In this document: in pieces, positions 27,189 through 35,426 of the stretch | How the letters are laid out: the number at the start of each line of letters is the position of its first letter | How positions within the stretch are numbered: position 1 is the first letter of the stretch | Origin: CAZSAT01 sp964604675 | GTDB taxonomy: Bacteria > Myxococcota_A > UBA796 > CAJQPC01 | NCBI GenBank assembly: GCA_964604675.1 | Contig: CAZSAT010000071.1 | Span: 1-37,364, forward strand | Direction of reading: 5' to 3' | Length of the DNA stretch: 37,364 nt | The notes under the pieces: model-generated | Databases searched by the model: none | Told to the model about the DNA's origin: nothing | What the model saw: only the letters and a program-made list of their open reading frames with translations | Position numbers and translations under genes: made by a program

Positions 27189-29582
27189 GTGTCCATCCGC
27201 TACGTCGACGGCGAGAAGACGCTGGTCATCGGCGTGGGCGACCTCCTGGCTGCGGGCCCACGCAGCGGGCACCTGCGCCTGGACTACACCGGCAGCCAGG
27301 CTGCGAGGATGGCCGCCGGCCGGGCGGTCCACCAGACGTGGCAGACGGAGCGAGGAGCGAGCGACGCGGCCTTCCGCGCCGAGGTCACCGTGAGCGTCAC
27401 CCGCGTCGTGCGCGGCTGGGAGTGCACGGTCCGGGGCCGGCTCGACGGCATCACGGTGGAGGCCGACCGCACCGTGGTCGAGGAGGTGAAGAGCTCCGGT
27501 CTGAGCGGAGCGCGCCTGGCCGCCACCACGTTGGAGGACTGGCCCGCCTGGACCAGCCAGCTCGAGCTCTACCTCTGGATGCTGCGCCAGACGGGCCACG
27601 CGGAGCCCGCCGGACGGCTGATCCTGGTGAGCCTCATGGACGGCTCTCGGCACGTGCTCTCGTCCTCCGGAGATGCTTACGCCACCGAAGCCTGGGTGGA
27701 TCACCAGCTTCAGAGGTTGGTGCTCGAGCGGGAGGCGTTCCTCGCGTGGAGGACCGAGCGGCGTGCGGCGAGCGTGCCCTTCGCGCACGACGACTTCCGC
27801 GAAGGCCAGGACGACGTGGTGGCCAGCGTCGAGCACGCCCTCGGGCGCGGCAAGCACCTGCTGATGAGCGCCCCTACCGGCACGGGCAAGACCGCGGCGG
27901 TCCTGCTCGGGGCGCTCCGGTGGGCCTACCGGAACGACAAGCGCGTCTTCTTCGCCACCGCCAAGGGCACGCAGCAGCGGCTGGTCGAGGAGACCCTCGA
28001 GGAGATGGCCGCCCGGGGCCTCCCCCTCCGGGCCGTGAGCGTTCGGGCGCGGGAGAAGGCGTGCCTGCACGACGTGGTGGATTGCCGCCCAGAGAGCTGC
28101 CCCTTTGCGCGCGGCTACTACGACAAGGTCGAGAGCCAGGGTCTCGTGGACCGGGTGCTCGACCAGGGCGTGGCGCGACCCGATGTCGTGGAGCGCGTGT
28201 CGCTCGAGCACACCGCCTGCCCCTTCGAGCTGCAGCTCGACGTGAGCGACCGCTGCGACGTGGTGATCGGCGACTACAACTACGTGTTCGCGCCGGGCGC
28301 CTACCTCCGCCGCCACTTCCAGGAAGGTGCCAAGGACTGGATCGTCGTCGTCGACGAGGCCCACAACCTGGTCGACCGCGCGCGGAGCTACGGCTCCCCG
28401 AGGCTGCTCGCCCGCCAGGCCAGCGCCGCGGGGCGGTTCCTGCGCGAGGCGAGCGAGCGCGCGGCTCCCTTCGCCGAGATCTGCGAAGATCTGGCGCACG
28501 CCGTCGAGGATGCCCTGCTGCTGGTCGAGGAGGGCGCGCCGCGGGGCTACGGCCAGGTCGTGGTCGAGCTCTCGCCCCGACGCTTCGTCGAGCTTCGCGA
28601 TCGGGTGGAGGAGCTCGCGCTGGAGTACCTGCGGGTCCGCGATCCGAGCTGGCCGGAAGACCCCTACGCCGACGTGGCGCGCGAGCTCCACCGCTTCTGC
28701 TCGGTGCTCGAGGCGGCCCGAAAGCACGACTCCGACGCCATCGTGCACCTCTACAGCGAGACCCGGTGGGAGGGGCCCGCCGTGCAGCTCTGTTGCCTGG
28801 ACCCGGCTCTCTGGGTGAAGGCCCGCATGGCCAGCTTCGCAGGCAGCGTGTTGATGAGCGCCACGCTCCGGCCCGCACGCTTCCACCAGGACCTCCTGGG
28901 GCTCGAGGAGGAGCGCGTGGAGGTCGTCGAGCACCCTTCGCCGTTCCCGCCGGAACACCGGCACGTCGTCGTGGCGCCGAGGGTCTCCACCCTCTACCGG
29001 GACCGCGACCGGCAGCGGAAGCCCACGGCGCGGCTCCTCCGTGAGCTGGTCGAGAGCGTGCCCGGCACCGTGGCGATCTACTACCCGAGCTTCGAGCTGC
29101 TCGGACAGCTCCAGCCCCTCGTGGAGGTGGAGGGTCGCGAGCCCTTGATCCAACAACGGCGCATGGACGAGCACGCCCGCTCGGAGCTGGTGGCGGCACT
29201 GGTGGCCGAGGGGGCGCCCAGGGTGCTGCACGCCGTGCTCGGCGGCGTCTTTGCCGAGGGCGTCGACCTGCCCACGTCAGCGCTGCAGGCGGTGATCTGC
29301 GTGGGCCCGGCGCTGCCGCGCTTGAACCTGCAGAGGAAGCTCTTCCAGGCACACTGCGAGGCCCGGTGGGGCCAGGGCTTCCACTACGCGTTCGTGGTGC
29401 CCGGCATGTGCCGCGTGGTCCAGGCCGCGGGCCGCGTGGTCCGCAGCCCGAGCGACCAGGGGCAGGTGGTGCTGCTCGGACGGAGGTTCACGCACAGCGC
29501 CTACCGGGAGCTGCTGCCGCTCGAGTGGATCGTGCGCGACGCCGACGAGCCGGTCGAGGTGGCCGGCGCCTTCTGGACCTGA
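27189..29582 (+). CDS. Cas4/RecB-like nuclease fused to XPD/DinG-family helicase
   Basis: The product is 797 residues. The N-terminal ~190 residues carry the full RecB/Cas4-type PD-(D/E)XK set in order: His48, Asp86 in GRLDG, Glu99-x-Lys101 in VEEVKSS, and QLELY (Gln124 to Tyr128). The rest is a superfamily-2 helicase of the XPD/DinG type: Walker A APTGTGKT (Lys234), four Cys at 292, 299, 304 and 344 spaced as for a 4Fe-4S cluster between motifs I and II, DEAH at 389-392, and QAAGRVVRS (Gln745) as motif VI. It should unwind DNA 5' to 3' and cut it. No cas or phage gene is nearby, so a role in DNA repair or replication is as likely as defence. GTG start has GGAG 6 nt upstream. Confidence 0.9.
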   Translation: MSIRYVDGEKTLVIGVGDLLAAGPRSGHLRLDYTGSQAARMAAGRAVHQTWQTERGASDAAFRAEVTVSVTRVVRGWECTVRGRLDGITVEADRTVVEEVKSSGLSGARLAATTLEDWPAWTSQLELYLWMLRQTGHAEPAGRLILVSLMDGSRHVLSSSGDAYATEAWVDHQLQRLVLEREAFLAWRTERRAASVPFAHDDFREGQDDVVASVEHALGRGKHLLMSAPTGTGKTAAVLLGALRWAYRNDKRVFFATAKGTQQRLVEETLEEMAARGLPLRAVSVRAREKACLHDVVDCRPESCPFARGYYDKVESQGLVDRVLDQGVARPDVVERVSLEHTACPFELQLDVSDRCDVVIGDYNYVFAPGAYLRRHFQEGAKDWIVVVDEAHNLVDRARSYGSPRLLARQASAAGRFLREASERAAPFAEICEDLAHAVEDALLLVEEGAPRGYGQVVVELSPRRFVELRDRVEELALEYLRVRDPSWPEDPYADVARELHRFCSVLEAARKHDSDAIVHLYSETRWEGPAVQLCCLDPALWVKARMASFAGSVLMSATLRPARFHQDLLGLEEERVEVVEHPSPFPPEHRHVVVAPRVSTLYRDRDRQRKPTARLLRELVESVPGTVAIYYPSFELLGQLQPLVEVEGREPLIQQRRMDEHARSELVAALVAEGAPRVLHAVLGGVFAEGVDLPTSALQAVICVGPALPRLNLQRKLFQAHCEARWGQGFHYAFVVPGMCRVVQAAGRVVRSPSDQGQVVLLGRRFTHSAYRELLPLEWIVRDADEPVEVAGAFWT

Positions 29583-29604
29583 GGCGGGCCGCTCCTCGGG
29601 TCCG

Positions 29605-30873
29605 CTACCGGTACAGGCTGTCCAACACGGTGTTGAACGCAAAGGCATCGCCCAGCGCACCGTTCAACTTGAACTGCACCTCTGGATCGTCCCCGCTGCC
29701 CACGCGCTCGATCTGCCCCGCCACGCTCCACGTGACCAGCGTGTCGCCGCCGTCGAAGCGGTTCACGTCGCCGAGCACGAAGCTGTAGACCGGCGGATCG
29801 GACTGGTAGCTCCAGATCTCCTGGAACTCCCCGCCCTCGACGTCCAGGCTGTACTCCATCACCCGGCTCGTGGCGTTGCCCGCGCCGTCGTTGTCGAAGA
29901 CCAGCAGGCTGGACTCGAGCACCTGGAACTGGTGCTGGTGCTCGTACTCCTCGTCGAGCTCGATGTCGCCGGACTCGCCGGCCGCCCACACGCAGGCGCC
30001 GGTCTCACGGTTGACCTTCGTGATCGTCGACTGGCTGCGGAACGAGATGTAGTAGACCTGCTCGTCTTCGTCCCAGTCCAAGGCGTTGGCGAAGGTCCAG
30101 CCGGAGTCGTCGCCCTCGTGGACCGCGGGGTCGTAGCAGTCCCACGCGCTCCACACGACGGTCTGGGTGCCGTCGGGCGCGATCTCGAGGATCTGGTCGC
30201 CCTTCACCTCCTCGCCGTCCTCCCCCTCGCGGTACTCGACGACGATCATGCCGAGCGTGCCGTCGGCGTGCTCCACGAAGTCGTGGGCGAGCAGGGGCAC
30301 CTCGATCGTGGTCTCGGTGCCGCCGTCCCAGGTCACGTGGACCAGCTCGCTCGCCTCGGACGGGTCGCCCGACACGCTCGCGGCGTTGTAGTAGACGCCC
30401 GTGCCGTCGCCGGACGGGAAGGCGCGGTACACGTCGAGCCCGCGCTCGTCGAACCAGTACCAGGTCACCTCGCCTTCGGGGGTGAGGATGACCGGAGCGG
30501 TGACGCCGCCGACGACGGGCACCGACATGTAGGCGCCAGCGCTGCCGCCATCGGTCGTGAAGGCGGGCAGGTCGTTGGGCAGGTCGCCGGTGGTGACGCT
30601 CTCGACAGGCCCCTCGACCGGCTCGTCGCCGTCGATCACGACCTGGTAGCTCAGCTCCGTGGAGCCCGTCAGACCCAACAGCGGCACCGTGTGCTCGGTG
30701 CCGTTGGAGACGGGGGTCTGGTGCTCCAGATCGACGCCGTAGCGGACGTAGCTGTCGACCTCCTCGTCGGTGGTCCAGTCCACCGTGACCACGGTCACGA
30801 TGTCGTCGCTCACGGTGGCGGTCACGCTGCCGAGGCCACCGGGGGTGCAGGCGAAGAGCAGGCTCCAAGGCAT
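29605..30873 (-). CDS. Arylsulfotransferase-family (ASST-like) lipoprotein
   Basis: The 422-residue product has a very short lipoprotein signal (MPWSLLFAC, Cys at residue 9) and a fibronectin-like beta domain to ~100. A propeller domain follows with the pattern of the Arylsulfotran_2 family: VILTPEGEVTWYW, AHDFVEHADGTLGM, WTFANALDWDEDEQVYYIS, HQHQFQVLESSLLVFDNDG and MEYSLD. Family members transfer sulfate between phenols; whether the catalytic His is kept cannot be judged by eye. Last gene of a three-gene lipoprotein run, 3 bp after the preceding gene, and 22 bp from the convergent helicase. Confidence 0.82.
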   Translation of the reverse strand: MPWSLLFACTPGGLGSVTATVSDDIVTVVTVDWTTDEEVDSYVRYGVDLEHQTPVSNGTEHTVPLLGLTGSTELSYQVVIDGDEPVEGPVESVTTGDLPNDLPAFTTDGGSAGAYMSVPVVGGVTAPVILTPEGEVTWYWFDERGLDVYRAFPSGDGTGVYYNAASVSGDPSEASELVHVTWDGGTETTIEVPLLAHDFVEHADGTLGMIVVEYREGEDGEEVKGDQILEIAPDGTQTVVWSAWDCYDPAVHEGDDSGWTFANALDWDEDEQVYYISFRSQSTITKVNRETGACVWAAGESGDIELDEEYEHQHQFQVLESSLLVFDNDGAGNATSRVMEYSLDVEGGEFQEIWSYQSDPPVYSFVLGDVNRFDGGDTLVTWSVAGQIERVGSGDDPEVQFKLNGALGDAFAFNTVLDSLYR

Positions 30874-30876
30874 GGT

Positions 30877-31773
30877 TCAGGGCTCCAGGACGGTCAGGTA
30901 GAGCGGGGCGGGGTTCGTGCAGGAGCTGCAGAAGAAGGCGAGCACGTACAGATCGGCGTCGAAGCCCTCGAAGGCCGCGCCGTCATCGGTCACCATCTCG
31001 GTGAGCTCGACCTGGGTGCCCGACGCGACCTCCGCCCGCCACACCGAGTCGGCCAGGCTCTCGAGGTCGAAGAAGTCGGCTTCGAGGTCCGCAGCGGTGA
31101 CGCCGGTGTAGGCAGCCATCGTCACCGTGTCGAGGTCCGCGAGGCGCAGCTCGTTGCCCTGGCTGTCGGTGGTGACCTCGCGCCAGTCCACCAGCCAGCT
31201 CCCCGCGCGCTTCTTCACCGGCGTCGGCGTGAGGGAGCTCAGGTCCACGTCGACCTCGAGGGTGCCGCAGCCTGTGGGCACGTCGACCGCCATCACGTCG
31301 GAGCTCGCGCTCGGGGTGAGGAAGGCGAGCATGCGGGTGCCCTTCCCCAGCTCGGTGCCGGTGGCGAAGGACAGCATGTAGGTGCCGCCGTCCGCGGTGT
31401 ATTCCTGGGTGACGTCCACCGGCGTGCCCCGGAAGTCCATCGCCCCGAGCGAGCTGCACGTGTCGCCGTCCGGGGGCTGCACCTCGACGTAGCCCGACAT
31501 GTCGGCCTGCTGCAGCGAGTCGACCTCGATGCCGACCTCGACCTCTTCCTGCGTCTTGTAGGGGAAGCGCAGGAGCTGGACGTTGTCGACCTCGACCGCC
31601 GCGTCCATGTCCTGGCACTGCAGGTCGCTCACGAGCTCGTCCCAACAGATGCCGACATCCGCGGCTGCGGCCGTCTCGAACACCGGGATGGTCAGATCGG
31701 CGATGAGCGTGAAGTTCCCTTCGTCGGCGAGCAGCACCTCGGTGCTGCAGCCCAGGGCCGCGAGGAGCAGCAT
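30877..31773 (-). CDS. Lipoprotein of unknown function
   Basis: The 298-residue product has a short lipoprotein signal (MLLLAALGC, Cys at residue 9). The ATG directly follows the in-frame TAG stop of the upstream gene (TAGATG), so the short signal is forced. The body is acidic with paired Cys (CWDELVSDLQC, FCSSC) and reads like a secreted beta-sandwich. I recognise no family. It sits between the DT-linker lipoprotein and the arylsulfotransferase-like lipoprotein with 0 and 3 bp gaps, so the three are almost surely co-transcribed. Confidence 0.8.
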   Translation of the reverse strand: MLLLAALGCSTEVLLADEGNFTLIADLTIPVFETAAAADVGICWDELVSDLQCQDMDAAVEVDNVQLLRFPYKTQEEVEVGIEVDSLQQADMSGYVEVQPPDGDTCSSLGAMDFRGTPVDVTQEYTADGGTYMLSFATGTELGKGTRMLAFLTPSASSDVMAVDVPTGCGTLEVDVDLSSLTPTPVKKRAGSWLVDWREVTTDSQGNELRLADLDTVTMAAYTGVTAADLEADFFDLESLADSVWRAEVASGTQVELTEMVTDDGAAFEGFDADLYVLAFFCSSCTNPAPLYLTVLEP

Positions 31774-32388
31774 CTACTTCGGTGCCTCGTACTCGAAGTC
31801 GCCGTCGCCGCGCTCGTAGCTGAAGATGCCCTTCTCCCACGAGGCGAAGCCGACCGGCGCCCACCCCGAGCCGCTGTCCACGATGACCGTGTCGGCGTGC
31901 CCGATGTACTCGCCGTAGCCGTAGGACACCTCGGTGCCGTCGAGCTCGGAGACGGTGGTCTTGTCGTAGCCGGCCACGTCGGAACAGCCCGGGCTGCCCT
32001 CCACCGTGATGCTGGCGTTCGACAGCACCAGGTCGAAGCCCCAGTCGCACTCGATGGTCTTCGGGTCGTCGCAGTCCGGGCGGGTCGCGGTCTCCTCCAG
32101 CTCGTAGCGTATGACGCAGAGGGGCTCGTCGTCCTCGTCGAGCCAGTGCCACTCCTCCCACCCGTCGTAGTCGGTCACGCTCACGGTGGCCTCGCCGACG
32201 TAGAGCCGCTCGCCCTCGAGGGGATCGGTGTCGGTGTCGCTGTCGCTGTCGGTGTCGGTGTCGGTGTCGGTGTCCGTGTCCGTGTCCGTGTCCGTGTCGG
32301 CCTCGGGCGCGGTGTCGTCCGCCTTGTCGGCGTCCCCGTCACAGGCCACCAGCCCGAGGGCGCCGAGCGCAAACATCCAGGTCCTCAT
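31774..32388 (-). CDS. DT-linker lipoprotein of unknown function
   Basis: About 204 residues from ATG 32388. It starts with a normal-length lipoprotein signal (MRTWMFALGALGLVAC, Cys at residue 16). An acidic Asp-Thr/Asp-Ser linker of 25 residues follows, then a compact domain of ~150 residues with four Cys. ATG 32388 was preferred to 32400 because GGAGG ends 5 nt before it. The linker probably carries the domain away from the membrane, as in the truncated gene at the left edge of the window. No known family. First gene of the three-lipoprotein run. Confidence 0.82.
   Translation of the reverse strand: MRTWMFALGALGLVACDGDADKADDTAPEADTDTDTDTDTDTDTDTDSDSDTDTDPLEGERLYVGEATVSVTDYDGWEEWHWLDEDDEPLCVIRYELEETATRPDCDDPKTIECDWGFDLVLSNASITVEGSPGCSDVAGYDKTTVSELDGTEVSYGYGEYIGHADTVIVDSGSGWAPVGFASWEKGIFSYERGDGDFEYEAPK
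32224..32298 (-). repeat. GACACN/GACAGC hexanucleotide array (Asp-Thr linker)
   Basis: Seventy-five bases encode 12 Asp-Thr or Asp-Ser pairs and a final Asp. Units are GACACG or GACACC with two GACAGC variants, so the array is slightly diverged compared with the perfect one at the window start. Confidence 0.9.
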
Positions 32389-32461
32389 CAGCTCCTCCAC
32401 TGCGGTCGGGAACGTAGCCCGCCCGAGGCGGGGTCACGTCCAGAAGATGTAGAGTGCCGCC
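32389..32461. promoter_or_regulatory. Divergent promoter region: DT-linker lipoprotein / patatin
   Basis: Leftward: TACGTT (32416-32411), 22 nt leader with GGAGG (32398-32394), ATG 32388. Rightward: TAGAGT (32450-32455), 6 nt, GTG 32462. A perfect inverted repeat CCCGCC-CGA-GGCGGG (32418-32432) sits just upstream of the leftward box, where an operator could lie. Confidence 0.5.
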
Positions 32462-33874
32462 GTGCGCATCGAACGGATCCTCGAGCACCGAAAGCCCTTC
32501 GAGGCGCTCGAGGTGACCATCCTGGAGCGCGACCTGACCCGACCGGGGGAGGTCTCGCCTCACCTCCTGGCGGGTCTCCGCTACGTGGTGAGCTTCTGCA
32601 AGATCGGCATCGTTCGCCGTCGGGTGGACGGCGTCGACGTCGACGTGTCGGACTTCGTTCGCCCGCTCGCCTACCGTGTACGAGACCTGCTCCAGCGCCG
32701 TCTCGGACCGGAGGAACCCACGCTCTGGGGCGCCGTGCGCGCGCTCCCGGAGCTGGTCGACGAGGTGCGCGCGCACCGAGACGCGCTGAAGGAGCGCTTC
32801 GGCCTCGGGCGGCAGGACGTCGACCGCGAGGTCACCCATCGCAAGATCGTCGTCGCGCTCGGAGGGGGCGGTGGCGCGGGGTACGGCTACGCCGGTGCGC
32901 TCCGCGCGCTCGACCGCGAGGGCCTGCCGGTCCACCTGATCTGCGGCACCTCCATCGGCGCACTGAGCGGGCTCTTCCGGGCCCGGCGCGGGATCTACGA
33001 CCCGGCGCCGGTCTACGCCGCCCTCCGCGACCTGAGCTGGAACAAGGTGTTCACGGTCGGACCGCAGCAGTCCCGGTACGGGCTCCCGGCCACCTTGCGC
33101 CTGCACCTGCGCGCCGCGATCGGTCGGCACTTCCGCGGCGAGAGCGGCGACGTGCTGACGATGCGCGAGCTGGGGGTGCCGATGCACATCGTGGCGACCG
33201 GGCTCACGGTGGACACGCTGAAGCACGAGCTCAGCTACTACGAGCACTTCCTCGACGACGTGGTGCGGCCCGGCATGATCTTCCGGGTGAGGGGGCTCGC
33301 CCGCATGGGCAAGGTCGTCGAGATCTTCCGGGAGCTGATGAGCGACCCGCACACCCTCAAGCGGGTGGTCTTCGGCCTCGATCCGCTGACCTTGGACGCC
33401 GACTGCATCGACGCCGCGGGCTTCTCCGCGAGCGTGCCGGGACTCATCCACTACGACATCCTGCGGGACGCACCCCGCATGACCGAGCTGATGGACCGGC
33501 TCTACGCCGAACACGGCATCACGCGCCTCACGGAGGGCGGCGTGGTGGAGAACGTGCCCAGCCGGGTGGCGTACGAGTCGGTCATGCGCGGCACCCTGGA
33601 CGGCCACCGCAACGCGTGGATCCTGGCCTTCGACTGCTTCGCCCCCAACCCGCGCAGCCTCGTGTGGTACCCGGTGCAGCAGCTCGTGCGCGGCAACACC
33701 CTGCGATCGGCCGCCTATGCCGACGTCTACGTGCCGCTGTCGCGCGTGCTCAACCCCGCCAACCTGGTGCCGAGCGTGGAGCAGGTCGAGCAGGCCAGCG
33801 ACTGGCTCTACGACGACATGGCGCACCACGTGCCCATCACCAAGGCGATCTGCACGGCCTTCCCGCCGCTCTGA
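32462..33874 (+). CDS. Patatin-like phospholipase, variant dyad
   Basis: The 470-residue product has an N-terminal ~130-residue helical part, then the patatin domain. The oxyanion-hole run GGGGGAGYGYAGAL is at about residue 138 and the nucleophile elbow GTSIG has Ser164. The second dyad element, normally DG(G/A), reads TEGGVVENVP with Glu358 in the Asp position. Patatins are Ser-Asp lipid hydrolases, so this Glu is a notable change. No signal peptide, so it should be cytoplasmic. GTG 32462 follows TAGAGT by 6 nt and lacks a Shine-Dalgarno. The stop abuts the stop of the convergent gene in the palindrome TGATCA. Confidence 0.88.
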   Translation: MRIERILEHRKPFEALEVTILERDLTRPGEVSPHLLAGLRYVVSFCKIGIVRRRVDGVDVDVSDFVRPLAYRVRDLLQRRLGPEEPTLWGAVRALPELVDEVRAHRDALKERFGLGRQDVDREVTHRKIVVALGGGGGAGYGYAGALRALDREGLPVHLICGTSIGALSGLFRARRGIYDPAPVYAALRDLSWNKVFTVGPQQSRYGLPATLRLHLRAAIGRHFRGESGDVLTMRELGVPMHIVATGLTVDTLKHELSYYEHFLDDVVRPGMIFRVRGLARMGKVVEIFRELMSDPHTLKRVVFGLDPLTLDADCIDAAGFSASVPGLIHYDILRDAPRMTELMDRLYAEHGITRLTEGGVVENVPSRVAYESVMRGTLDGHRNAWILAFDCFAPNPRSLVWYPVQQLVRGNTLRSAAYADVYVPLSRVLNPANLVPSVEQVEQASDWLYDDMAHHVPITKAICTAFPPL

Positions 33875-35392
33875 TCACTCGGCGATCAGCCGGCCATCCT
33901 CGTCCACGCGGAACCACCTTCGGCTGTCGGCCACCACGTCGTGCGCGACGAACCAGGTGTCTGCGCCCGGGTGGAAGGCGTCCCGGAAGGCAGCGCGCTG
34001 CTCGGCCTCCAGGAGCGCGTGTCGGATCTCGACGCCTCCCCCCGCCGGGTCCCACGCCGCGAACCCGCTGCCCGACGCCAACATCGGGTCGCACAGGAAC
34101 GCGTCGATCCCGAGCGCCGGCCAGGCGTCTGGCCGGGTGCCCTCGCCATGGACGAAGACCAGCCCCCGGGTGATGCCGCGCTCGGCCAACCCGTGCACCA
34201 CGCTCCCGTCCACGCAGGACGGCCCGCTGCTCAGGTCGGACAAGATGGGCGACGCGGCGAGCGACGCGACGAGCGGCGGCACCGCGACGGCCCAGCGCTT
34301 GGCGACCCGGTGGAGCAGCGACGCGGCGCCCACGGCGGCGAGCACGAAGACGGGCATGTAGTAGCGCGCGCCATACACGTGACCGGGGCTCCAGTAGGTG
34401 CTGTAGGCCGCCACCGTCACGGCGAAGACAGCAGGCATCCAGAGCGCCCTCCGCCCCGCCACGATCCACCCTGCGGCGGCCACCGCGAGCCCTCCCGGCA
34501 CCCCGAGGAGGTGGGCATCGAGCAGCCGCACGCCCTGCCAAGCGAAGCGGAGCGCTTTCTCCGGGGAGTGGCCGAGGCTGCCCAGCGTGGCATGGCAGCC
34601 GAGGTGCTCGCCGAAGCCCAGCCCGTTGCAGCCCGGTCGGTCCGCCCACGCCTCGAACCAGGGACCGACGGGGAAGGTGGTGGCCGAGCCCGTGAGGGTG
34701 AGGTTGTCCCAGCCGACGAGGGCCACGGCTGCCAGAGGCGCTGCGACCAGGGCCATGCGCGCGACGCCGCGGCACCGCCAGAGCCCGAAGACCAGCAGGG
34801 GGCCCCCGAGGACCGCAGCATCGAAGGGGCGCGCGAGCACGACGTAGCCCACGCAGCCGCCCACCAGGAGCCAAGTCGTCCAGCCCCTCGTAGGCCGCAG
34901 CGTGAGCACCAGCGCCACGCCGAGCGCCGCCGCGACCGATGCATGGGCCATGCGGGACGCCGTGAGCATCCAGAACGCAGGCGACACCGCCACCAGGACC
35001 GAGGCCGTGCGCGCCACACCGACACCGCCCACGCAGCGACCGAGCAGGTAGGCCACGATCGAGAGCACCGCCCCCGCCAGGGCGTTGGCAAGCCACGGCA
35101 AGCCCGCAGCCTCGAAGGGCGCGAGCAGAGCAGGCCAGCCGAAGGGAAACACGGCATAGGAGCGCGGTCCCGCCTGCCAGAAGGGGTAGAGCACCATGCT
35201 CGCCTCGTCGGCCGCTGGCCCCGTGCGCACGCCGGCGGCGAAGAGCCGGCTCTGCAGCGTGTAGGCCACCTCGTCGCTCACGTGGGGCACGCCTTCCAGC
35301 GGTCCGAGAGCCACGGCCACGGCGAGCGCCAGCGCGAGGGCGGCCACCGCCGCACACCACCTCCGCTCGCCGCGCTGCAGCCGCTCCATCAT
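33875..35392 (-). CDS. GT-C-like polytopic membrane protein (ArnT/PMT-type)
   Basis: About 505 residues with roughly ten transmembrane segments. After the first segment comes a loop with HVSDEVAYTLQSRL (Asp40-Glu41), as in GT-C glycosyltransferases of the GT39/ArnT type that use lipid-linked sugars. The C-terminal ~110 residues form an extracytoplasmic domain with two Cys. The family call rests on topology and the Asp-Glu loop only. The frame is open to 35719, over the divergent gene, but the protein starts sensibly at ATG 35392 or 35389. TAGTGT precedes 35392 by 7 nt. Confidence 0.75.
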   Translation of the reverse strand: MMERLQRGERRWCAAVAALALALAVAVALGPLEGVPHVSDEVAYTLQSRLFAAGVRTGPAADEASMVLYPFWQAGPRSYAVFPFGWPALLAPFEAAGLPWLANALAGAVLSIVAYLLGRCVGGVGVARTASVLVAVSPAFWMLTASRMAHASVAAALGVALVLTLRPTRGWTTWLLVGGCVGYVVLARPFDAAVLGGPLLVFGLWRCRGVARMALVAAPLAAVALVGWDNLTLTGSATTFPVGPWFEAWADRPGCNGLGFGEHLGCHATLGSLGHSPEKALRFAWQGVRLLDAHLLGVPGGLAVAAAGWIVAGRRALWMPAVFAVTVAAYSTYWSPGHVYGARYYMPVFVLAAVGAASLLHRVAKRWAVAVPPLVASLAASPILSDLSSGPSCVDGSVVHGLAERGITRGLVFVHGEGTRPDAWPALGIDAFLCDPMLASGSGFAAWDPAGGGVEIRHALLEAEQRAAFRDAFHPGADTWFVAHDVVADSRRWFRVDEDGRLIAE

Positions 35393-35426
35393 GGCCGGGA
35401 CACTACCGTGCGGTACCGTCACGTCG
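35393..35426. promoter_or_regulatory. 34-bp divergent promoter with central inverted repeat
   Basis: Leftward: TAGTGT (35405-35400), 7 nt, ATG 35392. Rightward: TACCGT (35414-35419), 7 nt, ATG 35427. The perfect inverted repeat TACCG-TG-CGGTA (35404-35415) lies between and touches both boxes, so one factor could control both genes. Any -35 elements would fall inside the opposing genes. Confidence 0.5.

Noticed and set aside
29583..29604. Possible bidirectional terminator between helicase and ASST-like genes
   Set aside because: The 22-bp gap is GC-rich but has no convincing stem or U tract.
29932..34173. 1413-codon plus-strand frame
   Set aside because: Runs antisense over three lipoprotein genes and out of frame through the patatin gene; no motif and odd composition.
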